Counted from the stretch's first letter, positions 35,164 through 44,389 are shown. The stretch: 64,000 bases of DNA from Enhydrobacter aerosaccus (GCF_900167455.1 NZ_FUWJ01000002.1:237584-301583), one strand, 5' to 3'. Numbers and translations are program-made. The notes: generated by a model from the letters alone, not told the origin.

Positions 35164-36585
35164 ATGCCCTACTCGACCTCCGTCGCAGAACCTGTCCCGG
35201 CCACCGCTACCCATCCCGACGGCCTGCCGCCCGGCCTTCCCCGCATTCTGGCGGTTGCCACCATCACCATCGGCCTGTCGATGGCGGTGCTCAGCAACTC
35301 GATGACCAATCTCGCGCTGCCCTACATCGCGCACGATCTCGACATTTCCGCCGAGAGTTCGATCTGGATCGTCAACGCCAGCCAGATCGCGCAGATGGTG
35401 TCGCTGTTGCCGCTGGCGGCCCTGGGCGACATCATCGGCTACCGCCGCGTTTATCGCGCCGGCATTTTGCTGTTCTGCATCGCGTCCGTCGGCTGCGTGT
35501 TGGCGCCATCCTTGCCCTGGCTCCTGGCGGCACGAACTTTTCAGGGATTGGGAGCGGCCGGCCTCATGGCGATCCAGCCCGCCCTGGTGCGCTCGATCTA
35601 TCCCCGCAACATGCTGGGGCGCGGATTGGGCTTCAACACCACCGTCGTCGCAACCTCTCTCGCCGCCGGACCCAGCATCGGGGCGGCGCTGCTCGCCGTC
35701 TGGTCGTGGCCGATCCTGTTCGCGTGCTACATCCCGCTCGGCATCGTCTCCTTCATTCTCGGCGAGCGCTATCTGCCGCGCACCGTGCACATCCGGCGCC
35801 CCTTCGACATTCTGTCGGCCGTCCTGTCGGGCGCGACGTTCGGGCTTCTGATCTTTGCGATCGACGGGCTGGCGCATGGCCATTCGTGGAACGTGATCCT
35901 GGCCGAGGCGGGTGGCGCCGCGGTGCTGGGCACGCTCTTCATCTGGCGGCAGAAGCTGCTCGTGCATCCGATGATGCCGGTCGACATCTTCAGGCGCCCC
36001 ATCTTCGCGTTGTCGATCAGCACCTCGAGCTGCACCTTCGTGGCGCAGGGCCTGGCCTATGTCAGCCTGCCCTTCTTCTTCCACACCGTGCTTGGCCGCA
36101 GCGCCACCGATACCGGCATCCTGCTGACGGCCTGGCCGCTGGCTCTGGCCGCCATCGCGCCGTTCGCCGGGCGCCTCGCCGATCGCTACCACGCCGGAGT
36201 TCTCGGTGCGATCGGCTTGGCGAGCATGACCACCGGACTCGTGCTGACGGCCCTGCTGCCGGACAATCCTTCGACGGCCAATGTCATGTGGCGGCTGATG
36301 CTGTGCGGCGCCGGCTTCGGCATCTTCGCCTCGCCCAACAACCGGCTGATGATGAACGCCGTGCCGCGCGACCGCAGCGGCAGCGCCGGCGGCATCATCG
36401 CCACCTCGCGGACACTGGGCCAGACGCTGGGCGCGGCGCTGGTCGCGTTGATGTTCGGCCTGTTCGATTTCTCCGCCGGCGGTGCGCAGGCTTATGCCGC
36501 GGCCCATGGGGCCTTGTGGCTGGGAGCAGCCTTCGCGGGCACCGCGCTGGTCATCGGCAGCTTCCGCATGCGCCTCCAGCGCTGA
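35164..36585 (+). CDS. MFS transporter (DHA2/EmrB-like)
   Basis: A 473-residue carrier. Drug-antiporter features are visible: SMTNLALPYIAHDL in the first loop, WIVNASQIAQM in TM2, GDIIGYRRVYRAG as motif A, and a 14-helix-like topology (extra helices near residues 220-260). The final segment (MLCGAGFGIFASPNNRLMMNAVPRDRSGSAGG) follows the family. Drug-exporter annotation is by similarity; the gene context (dioxygenase, hydrolase) would fit export or import of a catabolic substrate. Confidence 0.88.
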   Translation: MPYSTSVAEPVPATATHPDGLPPGLPRILAVATITIGLSMAVLSNSMTNLALPYIAHDLDISAESSIWIVNASQIAQMVSLLPLAALGDIIGYRRVYRAGILLFCIASVGCVLAPSLPWLLAARTFQGLGAAGLMAIQPALVRSIYPRNMLGRGLGFNTTVVATSLAAGPSIGAALLAVWSWPILFACYIPLGIVSFILGERYLPRTVHIRRPFDILSAVLSGATFGLLIFAIDGLAHGHSWNVILAEAGGAAVLGTLFIWRQKLLVHPMMPVDIFRRPIFALSISTSSCTFVAQGLAYVSLPFFFHTVLGRSATDTGILLTAWPLALAAIAPFAGRLADRYHAGVLGAIGLASMTTGLVLTALLPDNPSTANVMWRLMLCGAGFGIFASPNNRLMMNAVPRDRSGSAGGIIATSRTLGQTLGAALVALMFGLFDFSAGGAQAYAAAHGALWLGAAFAGTALVIGSFRMRLQR

Positions 36586-36588
36586 GGC

Positions 36589-37566
36589 TCAGGCAAGCGG
36601 TGCTGCCGAGCCAGGGCCGGCGCGATGCATCTCCCGAAACAACGAGGGCGTCATGCCGAAGCCGCGCTCGAACGCAGCACCGAGCCGCGCTGACGAGCCG
36701 AGGCCAACCTTGCCGGCAATGACCTTCAGCGGCAGGTCCTTGGCGATCAGCGTCCGCGCCGCCTCGAGACGGAGCCGTTCGACGAACTGGGCGGGCGTCT
36801 TGCCCGTCGCCTCGGTGAACTTGCGATAGAAGGTGCGTTCCGTAAGGCCGGCCTGGCGCGCCAGTGTCGGCACGTCGAGAGCTTCGTCGAGATGGGCCTG
36901 CATCCACTCGATCAGCTGAGCGAACGGCGCTTCGGCCTTGGTCTGGGCCTGCAGCAGCGGACTGAATTGCGACTGGTAACCGGGGCGACGGGCATAAAGG
37001 ACGAAGTGGCGGGCGATCAGATTGGCCGTAGCCGCCCCGAGATCGGCTTCGACCAGCGCCAGCGCCATATCGATGCCCGTGGTGACGCCGGCCGAGGTCC
37101 AGACCTGTCCATCCACGACGTAAAGCGAGTCGGCATCCACCGACAGCTCCGGGTGTCGGCTGGCCAGCCGGTCGCAGCTCGCCCAATGCGTCGCCACGCG
37201 CTTGCCATCCAGTAGGCCGGCAGCCGCCAGCACGAATGCGCCCGTGCAGACCGAACCGTAGCGCCGGCAGCGAGGCGCCGCGCGCCGCAGCCAGCGTCGA
37301 ACATCGGCGCGAGCGATGACGCCCGGCAGCCCCTTCGAGCCGCCGGCCACGAGCAGCGTATCCGGCTGGCCGCCGATCTTGCGGCTTTGCAGGGCAACGC
37401 CGCCGTTCGTCGTCACTAGGCCGCCGTCGGGCGACAGGATGCGCAGATCGTAGACCGTGCGGCCGATGGATTCGTTGGCCGCTCCGAACACGGCAGCCGG
37501 GCCTGTGACATCGAGGAGCTGGCAGTCGCCATAAGCCAGGATGAAGAGACGGTGCGGATGATGCAT
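36589..37566 (-). CDS. GlxA-family transcriptional regulator (DJ-1/PfpI domain plus AraC helix-turn-helix)
   Basis: A 325-residue protein. The N-terminal DJ-1/PfpI-like domain (residues about 1-185) contains the nucleophile-elbow-like YGSVCTGAFVLAAAGLLDGK; the C-terminal AraC/XylS domain reads LDEALDVPTLARQAGLTERTFYRKF, then LDVPT...LIAKDLPLKVIAGKVGLGS. GlxA-type regulators sense small metabolites. The start at 37566 (MHHPHRLF) is taken; an upstream ATG at 37590 is possible. It is divergent from another DJ-1 protein, with a palindromic repeat between them. Confidence 0.9.
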   Translation of the reverse strand: MHHPHRLFILAYGDCQLLDVTGPAAVFGAANESIGRTVYDLRILSPDGGLVTTNGGVALQSRKIGGQPDTLLVAGGSKGLPGVIARADVRRWLRRAAPRCRRYGSVCTGAFVLAAAGLLDGKRVATHWASCDRLASRHPELSVDADSLYVVDGQVWTSAGVTTGIDMALALVEADLGAATANLIARHFVLYARRPGYQSQFSPLLQAQTKAEAPFAQLIEWMQAHLDEALDVPTLARQAGLTERTFYRKFTEATGKTPAQFVERLRLEAARTLIAKDLPLKVIAGKVGLGSSARLGAAFERGFGMTPSLFREMHRAGPGSAAPLA

Positions 37567-37661
37567 TGGCAGAAAATATACCGTCTTTGTCATTTCTGCC
37601 AACCGAGACGAGTCGTATTGTCCGGCCGTCACCCCGCGCGGAGCCGCCCGAGGGGCGGCAT

Positions 37662-37724
37662 AGCCGAGGGACCTGTCTGGCTACGCTCCATTCAATGGCA
37701 GCGCAGCAAAAAGGTCCCTCGGCT
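37662..37724. repeat. intergenic palindromic repeat element
   Basis: A perfect 13-base inverted repeat AGCCGAGGGACCT (37662-37674) and AGGTCCCTCGGCT (37712-37724). The flanks extend with CGTCACCCCGCGCGGAGCC before and GCTCGGGATGACGGGGG after, a pattern known from dispersed intergenic palindromes of alphaproteobacteria (recalled, not checked). The element fills most of the region 37567-37827 between two divergent genes. Confidence 0.8.
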
Positions 37725-37827
37725 GCGCCTCGCTCCGCTCGGCTTCGCTCGGGATGACGGGGGATTAGCGCCATATGCGATTGCTCTAGCCTCCGGACGC
37801 GGACGACACCTTGTCGAGGACCTTGCC

Positions 37828-38514
37828 ATGACAGCTCCATTCCATATCGGCATTCTGATCTTCCCGGACATCACCCAGCTCGACGCCATGGGACCGGCGC
37901 AGGTCCTGAGCCGCGCACCGGGCGCCAAGATCCACCTGGTCTGGAAGACCCGCGAACCTGTCCCGACCGATGCCGGCTTCCCCCTTCTGCCGACGACGAC
38001 ATTCGCGGACTGCCCGCAGCTGGATGTGATCTGCGTGCCGGGGGGCTTCGGCCAGGTCGCCCTGATGAACGACGAGGAGACACTGGCGTTCCTGCGTCGA
38101 CAGGCACAAGGCGCCCGCTACGTCACCTCCGTCTGCACCGGCTCGCTGGTGCTGGCCGCGGCCGGTCTCCTGAAGGGATATCGTTCGGCTTGCCACTGGG
38201 CCTCGCGCGACCTGCTCTCGGCCTTCGGCGCCATTCCTGTCGCCGAACGCGTCGTGCACGACCGCAACCGCCTGTCCGGCGGCGGCGTAACCGCCGGCAT
38301 CGACTTCGGTCTCACCCTGCTGGCCGAGATCGCGGGCGAGGACGTCGCACGCGCCGTCCAGCTCGGGCTGGAATACGATCCGCAACCGCCGTTCAACGCC
38401 GGGTCACCGGACAAAGCAGGCCCGGCCCTGACGCAACGCGTGCGTGACGGGATGACGACGATGATGGAAAAGCGGCGCCGCGCCAACGAACAGGCGGCCT
38501 CCCATCTGCGATGA
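37828..38514 (+). CDS. DJ-1/PfpI-family protein, isonitrile-hydratase-like
   Basis: A 228-residue single-domain DJ-1/PfpI protein. The nucleophilic cysteine lies in TSVCTGSLVLAAAGLLKGY; the helper residues are in LDVICVPGG and HWASRDLL. Length and motif match isonitrile hydratase InhA-type enzymes, but many family members have other functions. It begins 261 bases from the divergent GlxA regulator, whose DJ-1 domain it resembles. The ATG at 37828 follows a weak CCTTGCC site. Confidence 0.85.
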   Translation: MTAPFHIGILIFPDITQLDAMGPAQVLSRAPGAKIHLVWKTREPVPTDAGFPLLPTTTFADCPQLDVICVPGGFGQVALMNDEETLAFLRRQAQGARYVTSVCTGSLVLAAAGLLKGYRSACHWASRDLLSAFGAIPVAERVVHDRNRLSGGGVTAGIDFGLTLLAEIAGEDVARAVQLGLEYDPQPPFNAGSPDKAGPALTQRVRDGMTTMMEKRRRANEQAASHLR

Positions 38515-38597
38515 GCCTGCCCAGAAGCGTTTGATACAGAACCGCGATTGGCCGGAAGTCCCGTTGCAGCGATGATGTAACGGGAGAGCGTACTTCC

Positions 38598-40019
38598 ATG
38601 CCAATCCTCGCGTCGGTACGACAGGCCTTTTGCGGGCTCATCTGCAGCCTGGCACTTCTCTGCGCTTTCGGCGCACTGGCTCAGGATCTTCCGGTGACGA
38701 AGATCACCGGCGACGATGTGCGGCAGGCGCTGATCTGGACCGGCCACTACAGCGTCATGACTCACGCGGATCCGGTCACGGCCTTCCACGACGCATCGCG
38801 AAGCTGGCAGAAGGCAAGAGGCTACCCGCTTACCGATGCGCTCTCCGACGAACAGATGACGGAACTGCTGGCGGACGCAGCCAGGCAGAAGGATGCCTTC
38901 GGCTGGACAAATCTCGAAGACAAGTCGGTCGGCTTTTCCATCGGCGTGCCGACAAAGCTCGTGAAGTTCGCGGCGGCGAGGATGAGCAACGGCGCCATGT
39001 CGTATGATTTCGACGGCGGCATCACCTATACCATCCGCGTATCCTACGGGGACCTGAGCTGCTCCCGCCTCAAGGAACGCTATCGCTCGCTGCTGCAATC
39101 CTTTCGTCCGTTCTACACAGCGCGCTGGAGCGGTGGCTTCGCGATCGGCGTGCAGATCGGCAGCCAGATCAACTATGCGCAGGCCTTGTGCCGTGAATCC
39201 GGCGCGGTGTTTGCCGAGATCGGCATCCCGCAAAGCATGGTGGCCCAGCAGGGGCTCCTGTTCTCGGCCATGGCCGAGAGCCTGCAGGTCGATCGGCAAT
39301 TCAATCCCACGGCTGTCCCGCATCCGAAGATCGAACAGCCCACGCCGATCGCCAACGATTTCCACGTCACCTCGGCGGCCAACGAGACCTCGGATGCCAA
39401 AGCCGATGGCGACGGCAGGACTGCCGCCATTCAACGCGAGGTGCGCAGCGGCAGCGATCTCAGCGTCGAGCAGGTCTTCGAGAAGGCCTCCGCCGCCGTC
39501 TACATGGTGAAGGCCGGGGATCGCATGGGATCCGCGGTGGCTGTCAGCACCCACGACCTTCTGACCAACTGTCATGTTGTTAAGGACAAGCCGAGCGTCA
39601 CGCTCGTACACGGCGGCAAGGAGCAGCGCGCCGATGTGGTCTCGACCAATGACAAGGCCGACCGCTGCGTGCTGCATACCACCGACACGCTCCCGGCCTG
39701 GGTGACGGTGCGTCCCTATGACGACATCAAGGTCGGCGAACGCGCCATCACCATCGGCACGCCGCAGGGCCTGGAATTGACGGTCGGCGAAGGCATCGTG
39801 TCGTCCAAGCGCAGCCACGAGGGCTCGCGCCTGGTGCAGACGACGGCGCCCATTTCCCAAGGTTCTTCCGGTGGCGGCCTGTTCGACGCCCAGGGGCACC
39901 TGCTCGCCATCACGACCTTCTACCTGAAGGTCGGGCAGAACTTGAACTTTGCGGTGGCGGCCGAGGACTTCGCGCGATCGCCGGACACCAAGCCTGTCCA
40001 AACGAGCGCTGCGCCGTAA
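38598..40019 (+). CDS. secreted S1-family serine protease with unknown N-terminal domain
   Basis: A 473-residue protein. Signal peptide at residues 1-29 (LICSLALLCAFGALA), then a roughly 250-residue region without recognised motifs, then a trypsin-like domain. The catalytic triad is H326 (LLTNCHVV), D355 (DKADRCVL) and S424 (QGSSGGGLF). Spacing H-D 29 and D-S 69 is close to DegP (30 and 75). No PDZ domain follows. The N-terminal region might be a regulatory or binding domain (SRSWQKARGYPLTDALSDEQMTELL). Confidence 0.85.
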   Translation: MPILASVRQAFCGLICSLALLCAFGALAQDLPVTKITGDDVRQALIWTGHYSVMTHADPVTAFHDASRSWQKARGYPLTDALSDEQMTELLADAARQKDAFGWTNLEDKSVGFSIGVPTKLVKFAAARMSNGAMSYDFDGGITYTIRVSYGDLSCSRLKERYRSLLQSFRPFYTARWSGGFAIGVQIGSQINYAQALCRESGAVFAEIGIPQSMVAQQGLLFSAMAESLQVDRQFNPTAVPHPKIEQPTPIANDFHVTSAANETSDAKADGDGRTAAIQREVRSGSDLSVEQVFEKASAAVYMVKAGDRMGSAVAVSTHDLLTNCHVVKDKPSVTLVHGGKEQRADVVSTNDKADRCVLHTTDTLPAWVTVRPYDDIKVGERAITIGTPQGLELTVGEGIVSSKRSHEGSRLVQTTAPISQGSSGGGLFDAQGHLLAITTFYLKVGQNLNFAVAAEDFARSPDTKPVQTSAAP

Positions 40020-40201
40020 CGCGTGTTGTAGGGCGCACGACGTCGCCGCGTCGATTCGTCCGCAGCTTTCTTCACACCGACTGTCGGCTGTTCGGCCACG
40101 CGCTTGTCACGGCCTTTCCCGGCAACGCGCTGTATGGTGCGGCGCGCGCTGTCATCGCGACAGCGCCGTTATCCGCAAGACACAAGAGAGGAGATGGCTG
40201 G

Positions 40202-41320
40202 GTGGCAACGGCAAAAGCCCGCATCCACGGCCTCGATATGTTGCGCGGTGGTGCTGCTGCGGCGGTGATGGTGCATCACCATGCGCAATACTACGACGTC
40301 CTCTATCCGGGACGCGTGCCGCTGGCGATCGATCTCGGCGCCGGGCATTTCGGCGTCGAACTGTTCTTCATCATCAGCGGCTTCGTCATCCTGATGAGCC
40401 TGGAGGCCAAGAAATCGGTACGGGCTTTCGCGGTGTCCAGAGCGGGCCGGCTTCTGCCGACCTTTCTCGTCACCTTGATTCTGGCGACAGCCATATTGAC
40501 CGTGTCTCCCATGCCGCCGTTGGAAACGCCAACGGCACTGCAGTTTCTCGCCAACCTCACCATGGCGCCGAGTCTGTTCAATCAGTCGCCGATCGACCTG
40601 CCCTATTGGACGCTGACCTACGAACTCCTCTTCTACATATACATGGCGTTCGTTTTGTATTTCGGCGCACTGCGTCAGACCGAGCGCCTCGGGCTGCTGC
40701 TGATGGCGATGGGCTGCCTGTATTGGGCACTGGCCGACATCGAACATCACCGCCGCACCAGTATTCTTCTGATGGTCCATTACAGCAGCTTCTTCGTCAT
40801 CGGCATGTGCCTCTATCGCATCCATATGCGAGCGGCGCGGCCGATCACCTATACCGCCCTTGTCGCAGCCCTGGCGACGACGGCCTTCGGCGGCGGCGAG
40901 CAGGCATTCTATGCTCCGGGCTCCGTCTATCTGCCGTTAACGTTGGCCTTCACCGCTCTGGTCTGGCTGGCGACCAGCCACGGCTCGAAATGGCCGGTCT
41001 GGAGACCGTTCCTCTTCCTCGGGCAGATCTCCTATCCCCTGTACCTGGTCCACGTCGTGCTGGGCTTCGAGATCATCCGCTTCGGCACCAACCACGGCTG
41101 GAGCACGCTCGATGGCGTGATGGCCGCCGGCCTGGCCTCGTTCGTCGCGGCGACCGTGCTGCATTACGCAGTGGAGCTGCCCGGCATGCGATGGAGTCGG
41201 TCGCTGCTCGTCCGCGCCCGACCTGTCGCGCTGACCGACTCGCTGTTTCAATCCGGCCAGCCCTCCAGCCCCTCCGTGACGGACGCCTCGAGGAGCGGAG
41301 AGACACGGCCTGAATTCTAG
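40202..41320 (+). CDS. acyltransferase-3 family membrane protein
   Basis: A 372-residue integral membrane acyltransferase (OafA/NodX group). The family histidine is in AAVMVHHHAQYYDV near the N-terminus, followed by FGVELFFIISGFVILMS and the R-rich loop. About ten membrane helices. A GTG start at 40202 with GAGGAG upstream. These enzymes O-acetylate or succinylate polysaccharides, peptidoglycan or lipids. No polysaccharide genes flank it. The convergent acyl-CoA dehydrogenase stop overlaps its stop (CTAG). Confidence 0.9.
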   Translation: MATAKARIHGLDMLRGGAAAAVMVHHHAQYYDVLYPGRVPLAIDLGAGHFGVELFFIISGFVILMSLEAKKSVRAFAVSRAGRLLPTFLVTLILATAILTVSPMPPLETPTALQFLANLTMAPSLFNQSPIDLPYWTLTYELLFYIYMAFVLYFGALRQTERLGLLLMAMGCLYWALADIEHHRRTSILLMVHYSSFFVIGMCLYRIHMRAARPITYTALVAALATTAFGGGEQAFYAPGSVYLPLTLAFTALVWLATSHGSKWPVWRPFLFLGQISYPLYLVHVVLGFEIIRFGTNHGWSTLDGVMAAGLASFVAATVLHYAVELPGMRWSRSLLVRARPVALTDSLFQSGQPSSPSVTDASRSGETRPEF

Positions 41321-42480
41321 CGTGCCGCTCCCAGCAGCCGGCGTGCGATGACCATGCGGTGGACCTCGGACGGGCCTTCATAGACGCGCATCGTCCGCAC
41401 CTTCTGGGCCATCAGGGAGATCGGCAGTTCCTGCGTCACGCCCATGGCGCCGAACGCCTGCTGCGCATGGTCGATCACTTCGGTCGCCATCTCGGTGGCG
41501 AAGACCTTGATCATCGACGCTTCCATGCGCACGTCCCGGCCTTCGTCCTGCTTCACCGCCGCGTCCATCACCATCAGTCGGCAGGCATGCAGCTTGGTGG
41601 CCGCATCCGCCACCCACCATTGAACGGCCTGGCGATCGGCAAGCTTCTGGCCGAAGGTCACGCGCTGGTTGGCATGGGCACACAGCATGTCGAGCGCGCG
41701 CTGCGCCATGCCGATGCACCACGCGCCCATCTGCAGGCGCCGCACCGTGAGGCGGAGCTGCATCGGCGCAAAGCCGGCGCCGAGACGACCCAGCACCTGG
41801 CTCTCGTGGACGCGGCAATCCTCGAACACCACTTCGTAGGTACGCTGGCCGGCGAGCATGGGAATGGCGCGCGCCACCACGAGGCCGGGCGTGCCCTTGT
41901 CGACCAGGAAGGCCGTGATGCCGCCGCGCGACCCGAGATTGGGATCGGTCACGGCCATGACGATGGTGAAGTCGGCCTTGGCGATGCGGCTGATCCAGAT
42001 CTTGCGGCCGTTGATCACCCAGTGGTCGCCGTCCTTCACCGCCTTGGTCTTCATGCCCGCGGGATCGCCGCCGGCGCCCGGTTCGGAGATGGCGATCGCC
42101 GATACGGTCTCGCCCGCGGCGTAGGGTTCGAGATACTTCCGGCGCTGCTCCGGATTGGCCGTCGCCAGCAGCATGTGCAGGTTGGGCGAGTCGGGCGGAA
42201 AGGTGAACGGCACGCAGGTGTAGCCCAGCTCCTCGTTCACGCCGACCAACGCCACGTTCGGCAGGTTGGCGCCGCCCACCTCTTCCGGCACGTCGAGCGC
42301 CCACAGGCCGAGATCCTTGCACTGCTTGAAGAGCTTGGCGTTCTCCTCGTCGGACAAAGCCGCAGGCTGGCCGGCAGCGAATCGTTCGAGGATGTTCTTC
42401 TCGAGCGGTATGAGTTCGTTGGCCACGAACTTCTTCACCAGATCCCGCAGCATCTGATGTTCTTCGCTGATCTTATCCAT
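41317..42480 (-). CDS. acyl-CoA dehydrogenase
   Basis: A 387-residue flavoenzyme. The N-terminal helical domain begins SEEHQMLRDLVKKFVANEL; FAD-binding and acyl-CoA-contact segments are ISEPGAGGDPAGMKTKAVKDGDHWVINGRKIWISR and RVTFGQKLADRQAVQWW, and the C-terminal segment is MRVYEGPSEVHRMVIARRLL. Acts on an acyl-CoA of unknown chain or branch type. It is the last gene of a long minus-strand run, starting 98 bases after the second ABC receptor. Confidence 0.95.
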   Translation of the reverse strand: MDKISEEHQMLRDLVKKFVANELIPLEKNILERFAAGQPAALSDEENAKLFKQCKDLGLWALDVPEEVGGANLPNVALVGVNEELGYTCVPFTFPPDSPNLHMLLATANPEQRRKYLEPYAAGETVSAIAISEPGAGGDPAGMKTKAVKDGDHWVINGRKIWISRIAKADFTIVMAVTDPNLGSRGGITAFLVDKGTPGLVVARAIPMLAGQRTYEVVFEDCRVHESQVLGRLGAGFAPMQLRLTVRRLQMGAWCIGMAQRALDMLCAHANQRVTFGQKLADRQAVQWWVADAATKLHACRLMVMDAAVKQDEGRDVRMEASMIKVFATEMATEVIDHAQQAFGAMGVTQELPISLMAQKVRTMRVYEGPSEVHRMVIARRLLGAAR

Positions 42481-42578
42481 AGCAATCCCCTGCTGAACCC
42501 TGGCCGGACCCTATCCGACCGTCCTGTTCTTGGCTCGCGACACGGCCGTTCCGCTTCGCCCTGCGGTCGGACGACGCC

Positions 42579-43604
42579 TCAAGTCGGCCGGCCGATGCCC
42601 TTGTTCACGAACGCCAGGCTGTAGGCATTCCGAACGTCGAGCCCCTTGGGGAAGACATCGACGTCGGCCATCTGATCGTAGAAGGCCTGCCACCGTCCCT
42701 CGCTCATCGCGCCGATGCCGCCCGTGAGAGCATCACCCGACAGCACGATGCCGCGTTCGTTGAGCACCTTGACCGCATATTCGATACGATCGTCAGTCTG
42801 GTCCGGATTGTCGCGCTTGATCAGCGCGTTGGCTGCATCGGTTTCCGGCCCGCCCTTCAGATACTGCGACCAGCCTTCGAGCGTGGCATCGACGAACCGC
42901 TGGATCAGGTCCTTCTTCTCAGTGGCGAGCTTGCGCGAGATGGCGATCGTCTCCTGATAGGCGCTGAAGCCGGCGTCGGCGATCAGCATCACCTCGGGCG
43001 GCCGGCCGAGCGCCTGGCCGATCGAGTAAGGTTCCGACGACAGGAAGCCCTGCTGCACGGCATTCGGATCGGCGAGGAAGGGCGCCATGTTGAAGGTATA
43101 GGGCCGCAGCTGGCTGTCGGAGAGCCCGAACTTCTTGCGCAGATAAGGCCAGTAGGTGACGCGGCCACCATTGCCGATCAGCAGGGTGCGGCCCTTGAGC
43201 TTCTCGAAACTGTCGAAGCCTGTGCCCGGATGCGCGATCAGGACCTGCGGGTCCTTCTGGAACAGCGCCGCGATGGTGAAGAAGGGCGCGCCCTCGCGCA
43301 CGAAGGTCAGCGCCTCGAAGCTGTTCGACATGATCATGTCGACACGTCCGGCCAGAAGAAGCTGGCCGATATTGAGGCTGGGCCCCCCGGGCCTGAGCTC
43401 GCATTCGATGCCGTACTTGCGATAGATCCCGGCGGCGATGGCCTGATAGTAGCCGCCATGTTCGGCTTCGGCGCGCCAGTCGGTGTTGAAGCTCAGGCGA
43501 TCGAGGATCTGTGCCCGAGCCCGTCGCACCAGCGGGACGAGCAGCGGACCGGCCAGCCCCAATCCCAGCGCCCTCCGCCGATTGACCCGCCACGCTCCTG
43601 TCAT
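42579..43604 (-). CDS. ABC transporter substrate-binding protein (NMT1/THI5-like), second receptor of the locus
   Basis: A 341-residue receptor. The N-terminus (NRRRALGLGLAG) is a twin-arginine-like signal, so Tat export is possible. The mature region has LSFNTDWRAEAEHGGYYQAIAAGIYRKYGIECELRPGG, an NMT1/THI5 signature, and GRVDMIMSNSFEALTF. The ATG at 43604 overlaps the stop of the DUF218 gene (ATGA), so the two are translated in concert. No dedicated ATPase or permease follows; the ABC subunits at 44.5-46.1 kb are nearby. Confidence 0.88.
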   Translation of the reverse strand: MTGAWRVNRRRALGLGLAGPLLVPLVRRARAQILDRLSFNTDWRAEAEHGGYYQAIAAGIYRKYGIECELRPGGPSLNIGQLLLAGRVDMIMSNSFEALTFVREGAPFFTIAALFQKDPQVLIAHPGTGFDSFEKLKGRTLLIGNGGRVTYWPYLRKKFGLSDSQLRPYTFNMAPFLADPNAVQQGFLSSEPYSIGQALGRPPEVMLIADAGFSAYQETIAISRKLATEKKDLIQRFVDATLEGWSQYLKGGPETDAANALIKRDNPDQTDDRIEYAVKVLNERGIVLSGDALTGGIGAMSEGRWQAFYDQMADVDVFPKGLDVRNAYSLAFVNKGIGRPT

Positions 43605-44389
43605 TGGTCCTCCGCCCGGATGCGCCAATCGAACTCGATAGCCAGGATCTCACGCAAGGCGATGGTGGACAGCGACAGCGCATCGACCGACGGAATCCAG
43701 TTGTCCCAGAAAGGACGCGTCTGCGGCAAGGCCCGGAAATCGGTGGGAAAGGCCGAAACCGGAAGCTTCTCCCGCGCCGCGATCAGCAGCGCGCGCGGCA
43801 TGTGGAAGGCCGAGGTCACGAGCGCCACGCGTCCGTCGCCCACCATCTGGTGGACGTTGCGGAGATTCTCGATCGTGTTGATCGACTGCCCCTCGGACAC
43901 GATGGCTTCCGATGGCACGCCGAGGTCGATCAGGAACAAGCGCATGGCCGACGCTTCCGTGGCGGCAGCCTCGCTGTCGCGCGCCATGAAGCCGCCGCCG
44001 CTGACGATGATGCGCGGGGCCACGCCCTGCCGGAACAGCCGGGCCGCCAGCCACATGCGATCCGCCGCATCGTTGAGATCCGGGAATGGCCGCTGCGGCA
44101 GGACCGCCGGTGCGATGCCGCCTCCGAGGACGACGATGGCGTCGAAGCAGCAGTGCGGCGGCGCCTGCTCGGCGGCACGGGCCCGCTCTTCGAGACGACT
44201 CATCATGGCGTCGGCCACCGGTGGGAAGGACAGGACCAGCGTCTGGGTCACGGCCAGGCCCAGCACCACCGCAGCCAGCCTCACCCAGCGCAGAAGGCGC
44301 AGAAGAAGATGGAGGATCGCTCCCAGCGCCAGCGAGGCCGGCGGCAGGACGAGCTCACTCAGGATCTTCAGGACGATGAAACCGGTCAT
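43601..44389 (-). CDS. DUF218/YdcF-like (ElyC-type) membrane protein
   Basis: A 262-residue protein. Two hydrophobic N-terminal segments (FIVLKILSELVLPPASLALGAILHLLL and WVRLAAVVLGLAVTQTLVLSF), then a DUF218 domain with VVLGGG, ARLFRQG, ISGGG-like (IIVSGGGFMA), EGQSINTIENL and FHMPRA. The family includes ElyC and SanA, linked to envelope integrity in Escherichia coli. Here it is translationally coupled to an ABC receptor, an unusual pairing. Confidence 0.9.
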   Translation of the reverse strand: MTGFIVLKILSELVLPPASLALGAILHLLLRLLRWVRLAAVVLGLAVTQTLVLSFPPVADAMMSRLEERARAAEQAPPHCCFDAIVVLGGGIAPAVLPQRPFPDLNDAADRMWLAARLFRQGVAPRIIVSGGGFMARDSEAAATEASAMRLFLIDLGVPSEAIVSEGQSINTIENLRNVHQMVGDGRVALVTSAFHMPRALLIAAREKLPVSAFPTDFRALPQTRPFWDNWIPSVDALSLSTIALREILAIEFDWRIRAEDQ

